Shown: one piece after another, positions 26,953 through 36,076 of the stretch | Position numbering within the stretch: position 1 is the stretch's first letter | Layout: each line of letters starts with the position of its first letter | Source of the DNA: Arthrobacter pascens | GTDB lineage: Bacteria > Actinomycetota > Actinomycetes > Actinomycetales > Micrococcaceae | Length of the DNA stretch: 64,000 bases | Assembly (NCBI RefSeq): GCF_030815585.1 | Contig: NZ_JAUSWY010000001.1 | Location: 2,790,001 to 2,854,000 of the forward strand | Direction: 5' to 3' | The notes under the pieces: model-generated | Seen by the model: only the letters and a program-made list of their open reading frames with translations | Told to the model about the DNA's origin: nothing | Databases searched by the model: none | Translations under genes and position numbers: made by a program

Positions 26953-27478
26953 GGCCGCCCTCCAGCTGGTCGCACAGGTGCCCGATCACCGGGTCCAGGA
27001 CGGACAGCCCGTCCATCACTCCCTTGGGTGATCCTGGCAGGTTAACAATGAAGGTCTTCCCCGATGCCCCGGCATAACCGCGGCTCAACGCAGCCAGCGG
27101 GGTTTTGGCAGCTCCGGCACGCCTGATCGCCTCCATGATTCCCGGGATTTCCCGGTCCAGGAGGGGCATCGTCACGTCAGGGGTCCGGTCGTCCGGGCTG
27201 AGCCCGGTTCCTCCGCTGGTGATCACGACGGCGGGATGCTGGGTCAGGAGCGCACGCACCGCCGCGCCTACGGGCTCACCGTCCGGAACCACCATGGCAG
27301 GGAAGGTTTCGAAGCCGTGCTCGGTGAGCCAGTCGATGATGATGGGGCCGGTTTCATCCTGGTAGATGCCCGCCGCGGCCCTGGTGGAGGCGATGACCAC
27401 TCCGGCCTTCCGCCCCTGCACATCCCCATGCCGGTGCGGTTCAGGCAGATTCAGGATGCTCTCGGTGGTGCCGCTCAT
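26942..27478 (-). CDS. Molybdenum cofactor biosynthesis protein, MogA/MoaB family
   Basis: 178-aa MoCF domain protein that adenylylates molybdopterin or assists molybdate insertion. Motifs: [38 protein letters not shown] (the GGTG loop and Asp), and [14 protein letters not shown]. The ATG at 27478 overlaps the moaC stop (ATGA), so translation is coupled. The frame is open far upstream inside moaC and moeA, but those are shadows. Whether it works as MogA or MoaB cannot be decided from sequence. Confidence 0.9.
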   Translation of the reverse strand: MSGTTESILNLPEPHRHGDVQGRKAGVVIASTRAAAGIYQDETGPIIIDWLTEHGFETFPAMVVPDGEPVGAAVRALLTQHPAVVITSGGTGLSPDDRTPDVTMPLLDREIPGIMEAIRRAGAAKTPLAALSRGYAGASGKTFIVNLPGSPKGVMDGLSVLDPVIGHLCDQLEGGHGH

Positions 27479-27969
27479 AGCGTCCAGTCCCCGCTCTTGC
27501 CGCCGCTTTTGGCCAGCACTTTGATATCGGTAAGCACGGCGTGCTTGTCCACGGCCTTGATCATGTCGTACACGCTCAGGGCGGCTACTGAGGCAGCGGT
27601 CAGCGCTTCCATTTCGACTCCCGTGACACCGCGGGTCTTGACCGTGGCCAGGATGGCCACGGAATCGGCTGCGAGCTCGAAGTCCACCGTCACCTTGGAC
27701 AGCGGCAACGGGTGGCACAGGGGGATCAGTTCGGGGGTCTTTTTCGCGGCCATGATGCCTGCTACCCGGGCCACCGCCAGGGCGTCCCCCTTCGACAGGC
27801 CACCGGAGCCCAGCAGCCCCAGTACTTCGCGGGTAGTGCGCACAGTGGCTGTGGCGGTGGCTTCGCGGGTGGTTTCGGCTTTCGCCGACACATCCACCAT
27901 CTGGGCGGTGCCGTCCCGGCGCAGGTGCGTCAGCTCGGACGGGCTCTGTTCTGCATTCACAACATCCAT
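27475..27969 (-). CDS. moaC: Cyclic pyranopterin monophosphate synthase
   Basis: MoaC, 164 aa, rearranges the MoaA product to cPMP. Diagnostic segments: [37 protein letters not shown] with the catalytic His region, [14 protein letters not shown], and [25 protein letters not shown]. The ATG overlaps the end of moeA by 13 nt and the stop overlaps mog by 4 nt. The ring-forming partner MoaA is encoded on the opposite strand at 33.0 kb. Confidence 0.97.
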   Translation of the reverse strand: MDVVNAEQSPSELTHLRRDGTAQMVDVSAKAETTREATATATVRTTREVLGLLGSGGLSKGDALAVARVAGIMAAKKTPELIPLCHPLPLSKVTVDFELAADSVAILATVKTRGVTGVEMEALTAASVAALSVYDMIKAVDKHAVLTDIKVLAKSGGKSGDWTL

Positions 27970-29261
27970 ACTTCCACCTCGTCGCCCTCCGCGAGCGCGG
28001 AGACCCCTTCGGGCACGTGCACCAGCGCATTTGAACCTGCCAGCGCGTGCATCAGATGCGAGCTTTCGCCGCCTTCCAAGCGGACGGTTCCGTCAGCCTG
28101 GAGACTGCCCCGGCGGACCTGGTGCTTGTGTCCGGGCGAAGTGAGTCCGTGGGCAAGCCTGGCACGGAGCGGGGTCCGCGGCGCAGGCGAGCCGAAAAGT
28201 TCGGCCAGAACGGGCCGGAGGAACATTTCGAAGGAGACCAGGCAGCTGACCGGGTTCCCGGGGAACCCCAGGAACGGGACGGCGTCGAACGTGCCGATTC
28301 CCTGCGGGCCGCCCGGCTGCATGGCCACGTGGCGGAACTCTGCCTGCTGGCCGTCCATGGCCTGGCGCACAACTTCATAGGCGCCCTTGCTGACGCCGCC
28401 GGTGGTAACCATGAGGTCAACGGCCGGTGCGTGGGCATGCAGAAGGGCACGAAGCTCCTCCGGCCGGTCTGTTGAGATCCCTGTGCGAAGCACGTTCAGG
28501 CCCGCCTGCCGCATGGCACTCTCCAGCAAGGTGCCGTTGGCATCGTAGATCTTGGCCGCGGGAAGAGGCTGGCCCGGTTCAACCACCTCGTCTCCAGTGG
28601 TGACCAGGAGGACCGTCAACGGCTTGTGCACCCTGACTTCGGAGATACCCAGGGCTGCCAGCAATCCAAGCTGCGCGGGCCCGAGGAAAGTTCCGCCGGC
28701 CAGCGCCAGCTCCCCCGCCGGGACATCGCTGCCCACGGAACGCACGAATGTCCCGGCCGCCGTGGCCGGCAGCCACACAGTTGCTTCAGCGCCGGGAACC
28801 GGGAACCTGTCCGGCACCGCCCGCTCCACGGGGACGACGGCGTCCGCACCTGCCGGGATCATCGCGCCCGTCATGATGGGGGCGGCTGTGCCGGACTCCA
28901 ATGCCGCTGGCGTGGCACCTGCCGGAAGGGGGTCCGCCACCGGCAGGTCCGCACCGCCGTCGGGAATGTCCGCACTGTTGACGGCAAAGCCGTCCATCTG
29001 GGAATTGGCAAAGGGTGGGAGGCTGATGGGCGCGCTGACGTCATAGGCAAGCCCCCTGCCGAGGACCGCGTGGAGGGGCAGCGTTTCGGTCCGGTCCGCG
29101 GAGCGCAGGCCCGTCAGCAGCTCAGCCACTGCGGCCCGGTGCCTGGCGACTGAGTGGTCAGCGTGGGCAGGGCCGGAGTGCGCAGGTTGGGTGGAAGCCT
29201 GGGTGGAAGCGTGGCCGTGCTGGTGCGGAGGGCTGTGCATGGTCCTGCTTTCGGTTGCCAT
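27957..29261 (-). CDS. moeA: Molybdopterin molybdenumtransferase MoeA
   Basis: 434 aa. Inserts molybdate into adenylylated molybdopterin. Domain order: MoeA N-terminal ([52 protein letters not shown]), MoCF domain ([50 protein letters not shown]) and C-terminal domain IV. The first 35 residues are unusual: His/Gln/Ala rich, with six histidines among residues 9-35 and two tandem AST-Q repeats. The ATG at 29261 overlaps the stop of the upstream molybdoenzyme by 1 nt (TGATG). Confidence 0.95.
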   Translation of the reverse strand: MATESRTMHSPPHQHGHASTQASTQPAHSGPAHADHSVARHRAAVAELLTGLRSADRTETLPLHAVLGRGLAYDVSAPISLPPFANSQMDGFAVNSADIPDGGADLPVADPLPAGATPAALESGTAAPIMTGAMIPAGADAVVPVERAVPDRFPVPGAEATVWLPATAAGTFVRSVGSDVPAGELALAGGTFLGPAQLGLLAALGISEVRVHKPLTVLLVTTGDEVVEPGQPLPAAKIYDANGTLLESAMRQAGLNVLRTGISTDRPEELRALLHAHAPAVDLMVTTGGVSKGAYEVVRQAMDGQQAEFRHVAMQPGGPQGIGTFDAVPFLGFPGNPVSCLVSFEMFLRPVLAELFGSPAPRTPLRARLAHGLTSPGHKHQVRRGSLQADGTVRLEGGESSHLMHALAGSNALVHVPEGVSALAEGDEVEVWML

Positions 29262-30874
29262 CAGGTTTTCACGTCAACTCTAATCGTGTGGAAGCCGGTG
29301 GCCCCGTCCGGCGCAACAGGCCGGCGCTCTTCGTGCTGGGGCTCGCCGGTGAGGTCCGTGGCGCGGACCTGGACCTCGTATTGACCGGGTGTGAGATCGA
29401 TGCCCAGCTTCCATTGGTACCAGGTATCGAGGGAGATCGCGGTGGCAAGGTCAGCCGCCTGCCACGGGCCGCGGTTGACTCGCAGTTCCACTTTCCCGAT
29501 CCCGGTGTGCTGGGCCCAGGCCACCCCACCGAACATCACTGTTCCTGCAGTCACGGCCCTGCCTCGGCGCGGCACGTCGATCCTGGACGACATCTTGATG
29601 GGTCCACGGGCTGACCAGCCACGCGGCGTCCAATAGGCGGTGTCGTCCGCGAACGTCGTCACTTTGAGTTCCGTGAGCCATTTAGTTGCTGAGACGTATC
29701 CGTAGAGGCCCGGGACCACCAGCCGGACAGGGAACCCGTGTTCCTGCGGCAGCGGTTCGCCGTTCATCCCTACTGCCAGCAGGGAGTCCCTGTTGTCCGT
29801 GAGCACGTCCAGCGGGGTGCTGGCGGTCCACCCGTCCGAGCTCCGGGAAAGCACCATGTCCGCCCCAGCCAGAGGCCTGGCCAAGGCCAGCAGTTCCCGG
29901 ACGGGCCAGCCCAGCCACTTGGCGTTGCCGATCAGGTCTCCGCCCACCTCGTTGGAGACACAGGCTATGGTTACGTGCCGTTCAGTCATTGGTTTGGCCA
30001 GGAGCTCAGAGAACGTCAGCTCGATGTCCTTTTCCACCATGCCCGTCACCCGCAGCACCCATGCGTTCGGATCAATGGCAGGCACGGTAAGGGCTGTGTC
30101 TATCCGGTAGAAATCGCGGTTGGGGGTGACCAGCGGCTGCATGCCATCCAGTGCGACCTCAGCGTCGGCTGGAATGGCCGGTGCCCCTGACTGGGCGGCT
30201 GGGAGCCGCAGCCGTTCGCGGGCGTCGCTGATACCGGCCGCCGCACCGCGCCAGACAGCCGCGAGCATCCCTCCCACCGCCGTGACGGCGGCACCGCCTG
30301 CAAAGAGCTGGAGGAAGGCGCGGCGGGCCGGCAAGTCATCAGTTTCCGCCGCCGGAGTCTTCCACTCCTGGAGCCGGCGGATCAGCTGTCGCAGCAGAAC
30401 CATCCCGATCAGAGCGGCCACCAGCGGTACCGCGACGGCGTTGGGAGTCACCTGCGCGCGGGTCAGGACCGCAACCAGTCCCGCCAGCCCAAAGATCCCA
30501 ACTACCACGACACCGGCAAACCGCTTTCGCTGTTCCAGGACGCCGGCCAGGGCAGCCGCGGCAGCGATGACCAGCACCATCCCTGCCAGCAGGGCTACCT
30601 TGTCGGCGGTGCCGAACAGCGCGATGGCCCAGTCCTTGAGGGCAGGCGGAACGGCGTCGATTACGGCTCCGCCAACCGCTGTCATGGGTGACAACGACGG
30701 GCTGACCCAGCCAGCCAGCAGTTCCCCCAGAACCACGCCACTTCCCGCGGCCGCTATCCCGGATGCCGCCGCCCACCGTTTCTTTGTCATCGAGGGCTTG
30801 GTGTCATGGACCTTGGTGTCGCGGCTCTTGGTGTCATGGCTCCTGGTCAACCGGTTCCCTGTGTCACGCAGCAT
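29261..30874 (-). CDS. Membrane-bound molybdopterin-dependent oxidoreductase, sulfite-oxidase fold
   Basis: 537 aa. Five predicted helices at about 37-58, 82-112, 118-138, 148-168 and 188-208, then an extracytoplasmic sulfite-oxidase-type Moco domain with the Mo-ligand cysteine at about C305 (VTIACVSNEVGG), and a C-terminal Ig-like domain. A twin-arginine motif RRAFLQLF (184-191) precedes helix 5, as in the actinobacterial family (Streptomyces SCO3746, recalled) that uses Sec for helices 1-4 and Tat for helix 5. The substrate is unknown. I chose the ATG at 30874 (11-nt overlap with the kinase); 30934 is possible. A tandem DTK repeat sits near the N-terminus. Confidence 0.88.
   Translation of the reverse strand: MLRDTGNRLTRSHDTKSRDTKVHDTKPSMTKKRWAAASGIAAAGSGVVLGELLAGWVSPSLSPMTAVGGAVIDAVPPALKDWAIALFGTADKVALLAGMVLVIAAAAALAGVLEQRKRFAGVVVVGIFGLAGLVAVLTRAQVTPNAVAVPLVAALIGMVLLRQLIRRLQEWKTPAAETDDLPARRAFLQLFAGGAAVTAVGGMLAAVWRGAAAGISDARERLRLPAAQSGAPAIPADAEVALDGMQPLVTPNRDFYRIDTALTVPAIDPNAWVLRVTGMVEKDIELTFSELLAKPMTERHVTIACVSNEVGGDLIGNAKWLGWPVRELLALARPLAGADMVLSRSSDGWTASTPLDVLTDNRDSLLAVGMNGEPLPQEHGFPVRLVVPGLYGYVSATKWLTELKVTTFADDTAYWTPRGWSARGPIKMSSRIDVPRRGRAVTAGTVMFGGVAWAQHTGIGKVELRVNRGPWQAADLATAISLDTWYQWKLGIDLTPGQYEVQVRATDLTGEPQHEERRPVAPDGATGFHTIRVDVKT
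30797..30841 (-). repeat. Three tandem 15-bp units in the molybdoenzyme N-terminus
   Basis: CTTGGTGTCATGGAC and two variants run head to tail at 30797-30811, 30812-30826 and 30827-30841. On the minus strand they encode three copies of x-x-DTK before the first membrane helix. In-frame period of five codons. Confidence 0.8.
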
Positions 30875-32075
30875 GGTACGTCCCCGGCCTCTCGGCTTGA
30901 TCCGGGAGCGCATCGGAAGCGGCGGCGTTCCCATCCGCCGGGAGCCGGAGCGTAAATCGGCAGCCGCCGTCGACGTTTTCGACGCTGATGCCTCCGCCGT
31001 GGGCGCGAGCTATTCCGGCCACCATGCTCAGGCCCACTCCGGCGCCACTGTAACGGTCATCCCTTGGGTGGTCCCCGTCCCCTGTGCGCCGGCGGGCGGG
31101 ATTTCCCTGCCATCCTGTCTCGAAAAGGTGCGGGAGATCCTCCGCCGGAATTCCACCGCAGCCGTCCGTAACGGTCACAGACGCGCTGCCGTGGCCGCTG
31201 CCTACGGTGACTGTGACGTTCGATCCGGGACTGCTGTAGAGGATCGCATTCAGGACAACGTTGCGGACTGCCCGCCCCACGGAGGGTCCATCAGCGAGGG
31301 CCAGGCTCTCACGCTGGCCGCCGCCGTCGAGCTTGATGTTGCGCCGGGCGGCGAGAGGCGCCAAATCGGCGAGTGCGTCACTGGCCAGGTCATAAAGATC
31401 CAGGGGTTCGGCATTGAGCCGCAGCGTACCTGCCTGGATCTTGGACAGCTCCAGGAGGTCGTTCACCATTACAGCCATCTGGTCCGTCTGGGCGATGATT
31501 TTGCGGTGGTACGCGGACGGATCGCCGGCCATGCCGTCCTCCAGCGCCTCCGCCATGGCACGCATGCTGGCAAGCGGTGTGCGGAGATCGTGCGATATCC
31601 ATGACACCAGCTCCCTGCGTGACTTTTCGACGGCGGCCTCCCGCTCCCGGGATTCTTCCAGCCGGCGGCTGCTGAGTTCCAGTTCGCTGGCAAGCGCGGT
31701 CAACTCCGACCCCATCACTGACGTTGCCACGGCCGGGCTTTCACCCCGGCCGATGCTTCGCGCCGCCACGGACAGCGCGTGAGCGTTCCTCGAGACCCGT
31801 GCCCCGAGTATCAGAGCGATAGCAACGGCCACAGCGGAGGCAATGGCCAGGATGTACCACAGGACTTCCACGTCCCTGGCGGAAATGAACATGGCGCTGA
31901 CAGCGGTGACGATTCCGGCGGTCAGGACGGCTACGGTAGCCAGCACCACCACGCAAATCTGCACGGCGAACGACGCTCGCTTCAGAACCTTCAGGGCCAG
32001 CAGTGCCGCCGCACCGATGACGAGTGCCCACAAAAGTGCCCAGCTGACGATGGCGAAAAGGTCATTCCCTTGCAT
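30864..32075 (-). CDS. Sensor histidine kinase
   Basis: 403 aa. Three predicted N-terminal helices (about 7-29, 36-61, 71-92) with very short loops and no clear extracytoplasmic sensor domain. A coiled linker is followed by HisKA with phospho-acceptor H162 (SWISHDLRTPLASMRA) and an HATPase domain with N box VRNVVLNAILYS, G1 VTDGCGGIP and G2 GAGVGLSMVAGIARAHGG. The short loops suggest sensing in the membrane or from a partner. It overlaps the response regulator by 14 nt and the molybdoenzyme by 11 nt, an arrangement that suggests a functional link to molybdoenzyme or Moco status. Confidence 0.93.
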   Translation of the reverse strand: MQGNDLFAIVSWALLWALVIGAAALLALKVLKRASFAVQICVVVLATVAVLTAGIVTAVSAMFISARDVEVLWYILAIASAVAVAIALILGARVSRNAHALSVAARSIGRGESPAVATSVMGSELTALASELELSSRRLEESREREAAVEKSRRELVSWISHDLRTPLASMRAMAEALEDGMAGDPSAYHRKIIAQTDQMAVMVNDLLELSKIQAGTLRLNAEPLDLYDLASDALADLAPLAARRNIKLDGGGQRESLALADGPSVGRAVRNVVLNAILYSSPGSNVTVTVGSGHGSASVTVTDGCGGIPAEDLPHLFETGWQGNPARRRTGDGDHPRDDRYSGAGVGLSMVAGIARAHGGGISVENVDGGCRFTLRLPADGNAAASDALPDQAERPGTYHAA

Positions 32076-32871
32076 CGGTGGCCTCGCTCAGGGCAGGTGC
32101 GGCAACGCTGGTTCCGGTGTTCTCATTTTCCGGGGTTTCAGTGTCCGGTGTAGCCGGCACATCCAGCCGGTACCCCACACCCCACACGGTCTTCAGGAGG
32201 GCTGGATGCCTGGGGTCGTTTTCAATTTTCTCCCGCAGCCGCCGGACATGGACTGTGACCGTGGAAAGATCACCGAAGTCCCACCCCCACACAGCCTTGA
32301 TGAGGTCCTCGCGGCTGAACACCTGGTTGGGCCGCCGGAGAAGGAATGCCAGGAGGTCGAACTCTCGGGTGGTCAGGGACAGCACCACGCCCCGATGAAT
32401 GACCCTACGCGCCGCGGGATTCAGCTCGAAGCCTGCCACCTCAACGGGTGGCTCAGGGCTGAACTCCTGCAGGCTGCGGCGCAACACGGACCTGACCCGC
32501 AGCACCAGCTCCCGTGGCGAGAACGGTTTGGTGATGTAGTCGTCGGCGCCCACTTCGAGGCCCAGGATCCTGTCGTCCTCCGTGCCAAGGGCCGTGAGCA
32601 TGATCACCGGAACTGCGGTGGACCTCCTGAGCCTGCGGCAGACCTCCACGCCGTCAAGTCCTGGAATCATCCGGTCCAGGATGATCAGGTCCGGGTGCCT
32701 GGATGCCGCAAGCTCAAGGGCGGTGAAGCCGTCCTTGGCCAGGTCCACCTGGAAGCCTGCCTGCAAAAGGTAGTCACGCACCACTCCGGCGATAATCTGC
32801 TCGTCCTCGACGAGAAGAATGCGGCGGTTGCCGACGTCGGCCTTTTCCTGTGGCGGTTGGGACCTGTTCAC
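32062..32871 (-). CDS. OmpR-family response regulator
   Basis: 269 aa. The receiver domain has acidic pocket ED (VEDEQ), phospho-acceptor D66 (LIILDRMIPGLDG), the conserved Thr in VIMLTALG and Lys in ITKPFSP. The C-terminal winged helix is LTTREFDLLAFLLRRPNQVFSR ... TVTVHVRRLREKIE. The last 25 residues are acidic and unstructured. The start is GTG at 32871: GGAGGA abuts it directly, but TATGCT lies 6 nt upstream, so leaderless. First gene of the long operon that continues through the kinase and molybdoenzyme to moaE; divergent from moaA. Confidence 0.94.
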   Translation of the reverse strand: MNRSQPPQEKADVGNRRILLVEDEQIIAGVVRDYLLQAGFQVDLAKDGFTALELAASRHPDLIILDRMIPGLDGVEVCRRLRRSTAVPVIMLTALGTEDDRILGLEVGADDYITKPFSPRELVLRVRSVLRRSLQEFSPEPPVEVAGFELNPAARRVIHRGVVLSLTTREFDLLAFLLRRPNQVFSREDLIKAVWGWDFGDLSTVTVHVRRLREKIENDPRHPALLKTVWGVGYRLDVPATPDTETPENENTGTSVAAPALSEATDARE

Positions 32872-32877
32872 TCCTCC

Positions 32878-32883
32878 AGCATA
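32878..32883 (-). promoter_or_regulatory. Candidate -10 of the two-component/Moco operon
   Basis: TATGCT on the minus strand, 6 nt before the GTG of the response regulator. It would drive the seven-gene overlapping unit down to moaE. Confidence 0.45.
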
Positions 32884-32953
32884 GGTTCGCCGGAGCGCGG
32901 CGGCACCGATCCTGGAGGTGACGGGCGCTACCGTTGGACTTCCGTAAGATTCA

Positions 32954-32977
32954 CCGGCGTCATGGGCGTGATGCCGG
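32954..32977. promoter_or_regulatory. Inverted repeat upstream of moaA
   Basis: CCGGCGTCA-N6-TGATGCCGG, arms matching at 8 of 9 positions, centred about 38 nt before the moaA start and just upstream of its -10. A candidate operator in the response-regulator/moaA divergent region. Confidence 0.45.
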
Positions 32978-32991
32978 GGCCAAAGGTGGCG

Positions 32992-32997
32992 TAGCCT
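32992..32997 (+). promoter_or_regulatory. Candidate -10 of moaA-moaD
   Basis: TAGCCT, 6 nt before the moaA ATG; no Shine-Dalgarno present. Confidence 0.45.
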
Positions 32998-33003
32998 GAA
33001 TTC

Positions 33004-34125
33004 ATGAGTGTTCAGCTAGGCATGCCGCAACCCCGTGGAGGTTCCGGTCCTGGCGCGCTGCCTGCCGCCCGGCCCGCGGACGCGCCACCGGGACTCCTGG
33101 ACCGCTACGGCCGCCGCGCTACGGACATGAGGCTGTCCCTGACGGACAAATGCAACCTCCGCTGCACCTATTGCATGCCTGCCGAAGGGCTAGAGTGGCT
33201 GTCCAAGCAGGCTGTCATGTCCGCCGAAGAGATTGTGCGGATCGTGCGGATCGGCGTGGACCTTCTGGGCGTGCGCGAACTGCGCCTGACCGGCGGTGAG
33301 CCTTTGGTCCGGGCCGACCTGGCCGGCATCATCGCCGCTATCCGGAGCAACCACCCGGAGTTGCCCATCTCCATGACTACCAACGGCGTGGGCCTGGACA
33401 AAAAGGCGGCCGCGCTGAAGGCCGCTGGCCTCACGCGCATCAATGTCTCGCTCGACTCCCTGCATGAGGAGACCTTCGCCAAGCTGACCCGGCGGCCTTT
33501 CCTGGACCGGGTGCTGGCGGGGGTGGACGCTGCGTGGGCAGCCGGGCTGGGCCCCGTCAAGCTCAACGCCGTGCTGATGCGGGGCATCAATGACGCCGAA
33601 TCGCCTTCCCTGCTCGCCTGGGCGCTGGACCGGGGCTACGAGCTGCGTTTCATTGAGCAGATGCCGCTTGACGCTGACCATGGCTGGACGCGGCGGAACA
33701 TGATCACGGCAGCCGAGATCCGTTCCCTGCTTTCTGTGGACTATGTGCTGAGCCCGGACCCCCGCGCCCGCGACGGAGCACCGGCGGAACGCTTTGAGGT
33801 ACGACGCCGGATGGCCGGGTCCGACGACGCCCAGGGAGCCGTACTGGGAACCGTAGGGATCATCGCCTCCGTCACGGAGCCGTTCTGTTCCGATTGCCGG
33901 CGAACGCGGATCACCGCCGAGGGAAAGATCATGAGCTGCCTGTTCTCCCGTGAGGAATTTGATCTCCTCGAGCTCCTGCGTACAGGCGCGAGCGACGATG
34001 CCCTGGCCGAACGATGGCAGGATGCCATGTGGGTCAAGCCCAAGGCCCACGGCATGGACCACGTAGGACTTGACGCCCCGGACTTCGTCCAGCCGGACCG
34101 CAGCATGAGCGCCATCGGAGGCTGA
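33004..34125 (+). CDS. moaA: GTP 3',8-cyclase MoaA
   Basis: Radical-SAM enzyme for the first step of Moco synthesis. 373 aa. The N-terminal [4Fe-4S] cysteines are C50, C54 and C57 (DKCNLRCTYCMP). The C-terminal cluster cysteines are in FCSDCRRTRITAEGKIMSC. The C-terminus ends in GG, the double glycine needed for catalysis in this family. SAM-binding GGEP is present (LTGGEPLVR). About 30 Pro/Gly-rich residues precede the core. The ATG at 33004 is probably leaderless (TAGCCT at 6 nt). It precedes moaD by 4 nt and is divergent from the two-component operon. Confidence 0.97.
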   Translation: MSVQLGMPQPRGGSGPGALPAARPADAPPGLLDRYGRRATDMRLSLTDKCNLRCTYCMPAEGLEWLSKQAVMSAEEIVRIVRIGVDLLGVRELRLTGGEPLVRADLAGIIAAIRSNHPELPISMTTNGVGLDKKAAALKAAGLTRINVSLDSLHEETFAKLTRRPFLDRVLAGVDAAWAAGLGPVKLNAVLMRGINDAESPSLLAWALDRGYELRFIEQMPLDADHGWTRRNMITAAEIRSLLSVDYVLSPDPRARDGAPAERFEVRRRMAGSDDAQGAVLGTVGIIASVTEPFCSDCRRTRITAEGKIMSCLFSREEFDLLELLRTGASDDALAERWQDAMWVKPKAHGMDHVGLDAPDFVQPDRSMSAIGG

Positions 34126-34129
34126 CTTT

Positions 34130-34396
34130 TTGAACGTACGATACTTCGCTGCGGCACGCGCCGCCGCGGGTGTGGAAGAGGAGCGCTTCGAGCTGCCTTC
34201 GGGAGCCACCGTGGCGGACCTGCTGCAGACCGTTCTGGGAGTGGAACGTCCGGAACCGCCCCTGGGCACCCCTCCCCTGCCGCGCATCCTGTCACGGAGC
34301 AGTTTCCTGCTCAATGAAGTCGCCGTGCGGGACCACACCACTGTGTTAAATCCCGGCGACGTGGTTGATATCCTGCCGCCCTTTGCCGGGGGCTAG
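34130..34396 (+). CDS. moaD: Molybdopterin synthase sulfur carrier subunit
   Basis: 88-aa ubiquitin-like sulfur carrier. It begins NVRYFAAARAAAGVEEE and ends PPFAGG; the terminal Gly-Gly is the site of adenylylation and thiocarboxylation. The middle LLNEVAVRDHTTVLNPGDVVDILP is typical. A roughly 10-residue Pro-rich insert (PEPPLGTPPLP) makes it slightly longer than the usual 80 aa. The start is TTG at 34130, 4 nt after the moaA stop. Works with MoaE encoded at the end of the opposite operon. Confidence 0.95.
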   Translation: MNVRYFAAARAAAGVEEERFELPSGATVADLLQTVLGVERPEPPLGTPPLPRILSRSSFLLNEVAVRDHTTVLNPGDVVDILPPFAGG

Positions 34397-34486
34397 CAAC
34401 CTCTGGCACGCCCGGTTGGTCGGAGGATATCCACATAGGCCATCTGCTGCGCCGTTATTGTCGGAGGCTCCTGGGATGCTGTGGGT

Positions 34487-35980
34487 ATGGAGAACACGGC
34501 AGCAGTAGAGGTGCAGGAGGCCATCGAGGCTTCCGTCGCTGCCGTGGGTGCGATTGTCCGCCGGAAGGGGCCCGGGGGCGGGTCTGGTGTTGATCTACTG
34601 CGGCAACAGGCTGATGACTGGCTGGAGATCCTGGCGGAGGCTGCCCGGCTGCAAGCCAAGACGGCAGCCCTGGTAGTGCGCGCCGCAGCCGGGTTCGCCG
34701 GCACCACACGGGCTATGGCGGCGCCGGAGGCGTTGCCGCAGGAACGCACCGCGCAGGAGATGGCCATCGTCGCCGAGGTCGTCGCATGCGTTATGACCGT
34801 CAGTGAACGCACCGCCGGGGCACTCCTGTCCGAATCCCACGAACTGACAGCCTCGCTGCCCCTGACTCTCGCTGCATTGCAGGCAGGGACGATTTCGTGG
34901 CAGCACGCCCAGGCAATGGTCGACGAAACCACCACCCTGGACCCCGCCGGCGCCGCGGCACTGGAGGCCCACTTCCTGGACCCAGACGCCCCTAACCCCG
35001 CCCGCGGCGGCCCCGCAGGAGAACTCGTGCCGTCCCGGTTCCGGCACAAGGCCAGGACCTGGCGGGAACGCCACCACCAGGACAGCATCGAAAAACGGCA
35101 CACCAAAGGCGCCCAGGACAGGCGGCTCGAGTACGCCCCGGACCGCGACGGCATGGCCTGGCTCTCCGCCTACTTGCCCGCCGACACCGCCGCCGGGATC
35201 TGGAACCGGGCCACCGCCGCCGCGCGAGCCCTCCAAGGCCCGACCGAGGACAGGACGCTCACCCAGCTCCGCGCCGACACCGCCGCGACCTGGCTCCTCC
35301 GCGCCGGCGGCGAATCCGTTTCCGGCCTACGCACGGCTCACCCAACGGCGGAGAACAGCACCATTGGCGGGGTCGGCCCTGGCGGGGTGCCGTCACCGGC
35401 CGCGCAGGTCCTCATAACGGTTCCGGTGTTCTCGCTGCTGGGCCTCACCGACGAACCAGCCATCCTGGACGGCTACGGACCCATCCCACCATCCATGGCC
35501 CGCCGCCTTGTCGCCGACGGGGCTGATTCCTTCCACCGGGTCCTGACCGACCCCCGCGATGGGGCGCCGTTGGAGATCGGGCGAACCAGCTACCGCATCC
35601 CCAAGGCCATGCGCCAATGGCTGCGCCTGCGCGACGGCAAGTGCCCCTTCCCCGGCTGCAGCAACCACTCCCTCGACAACGAAGCAGACCACCTCCTCGC
35701 CTGGAACGTCGGCGGCACCACCGGGATCACCAACCTCGGCCAGCCCTGCCGTAAACACCACCGACTGAAACACACAACAAGCTGGACACCCACCGGAGCC
35801 AGACCCAACGAACCACCCGGCTGGATTTCCCCCACCGGGCGCCGCTACCACAGTGAACACCAAGACTGGGAACCTCCCCACTGGCCCGCCATCATCCAGA
35901 ACCAGCCGCTGCGTTCAGATCCGAGCCACGAATTCCTAGAACCTACCCCTGCCCCTGCCCGAAGATCCCTTCGCGAATGA
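34487..35980 (+). CDS. DUF222 and HNH endonuclease domain protein (13E12 repeat family)
   Basis: 498 aa. Residues about 20-330 are DUF222, helical and Ala-rich (AEVVACVMTVSERTAGALLSE, LAALQAGTISWQHAQAMVDE, RFRHKARTWRERH). The HNH domain at about 375-430 reads LRDGKCPFPGC, NEADHLLAW and CRKHHRLKH, with paired CxxxC-type and HH zinc or catalytic residues intact. Actinobacterial genomes carry many copies; some are LexA-controlled in mycobacteria, but I see no LexA box upstream here. The ATG at 34487 was chosen; a GTG at 34481 is in frame. The biological role of the family is unsettled. Confidence 0.88.
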   Translation: MENTAAVEVQEAIEASVAAVGAIVRRKGPGGGSGVDLLRQQADDWLEILAEAARLQAKTAALVVRAAAGFAGTTRAMAAPEALPQERTAQEMAIVAEVVACVMTVSERTAGALLSESHELTASLPLTLAALQAGTISWQHAQAMVDETTTLDPAGAAALEAHFLDPDAPNPARGGPAGELVPSRFRHKARTWRERHHQDSIEKRHTKGAQDRRLEYAPDRDGMAWLSAYLPADTAAGIWNRATAAARALQGPTEDRTLTQLRADTAATWLLRAGGESVSGLRTAHPTAENSTIGGVGPGGVPSPAAQVLITVPVFSLLGLTDEPAILDGYGPIPPSMARRLVADGADSFHRVLTDPRDGAPLEIGRTSYRIPKAMRQWLRLRDGKCPFPGCSNHSLDNEADHLLAWNVGGTTGITNLGQPCRKHHRLKHTTSWTPTGARPNEPPGWISPTGRRYHSEHQDWEPPHWPAIIQNQPLRSDPSHEFLEPTPAPARRSLRE

Positions 35981-36076
35981 GGCATAGCCACCGGAGTGTC
36001 TTAGAGGACTTTGGCCACCGCTTGGTAGCTGGAGTCCTTGGGAGACGGCTGCAGCACTGGAAGCTGCCCGGGACTG

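Noticed and set aside
34397..34486. LexA box upstream of the intact DUF222/HNH gene
   Set aside because: I searched the 90-nt gap for GAAC-N4-GTTC or one-mismatch variants and found none.
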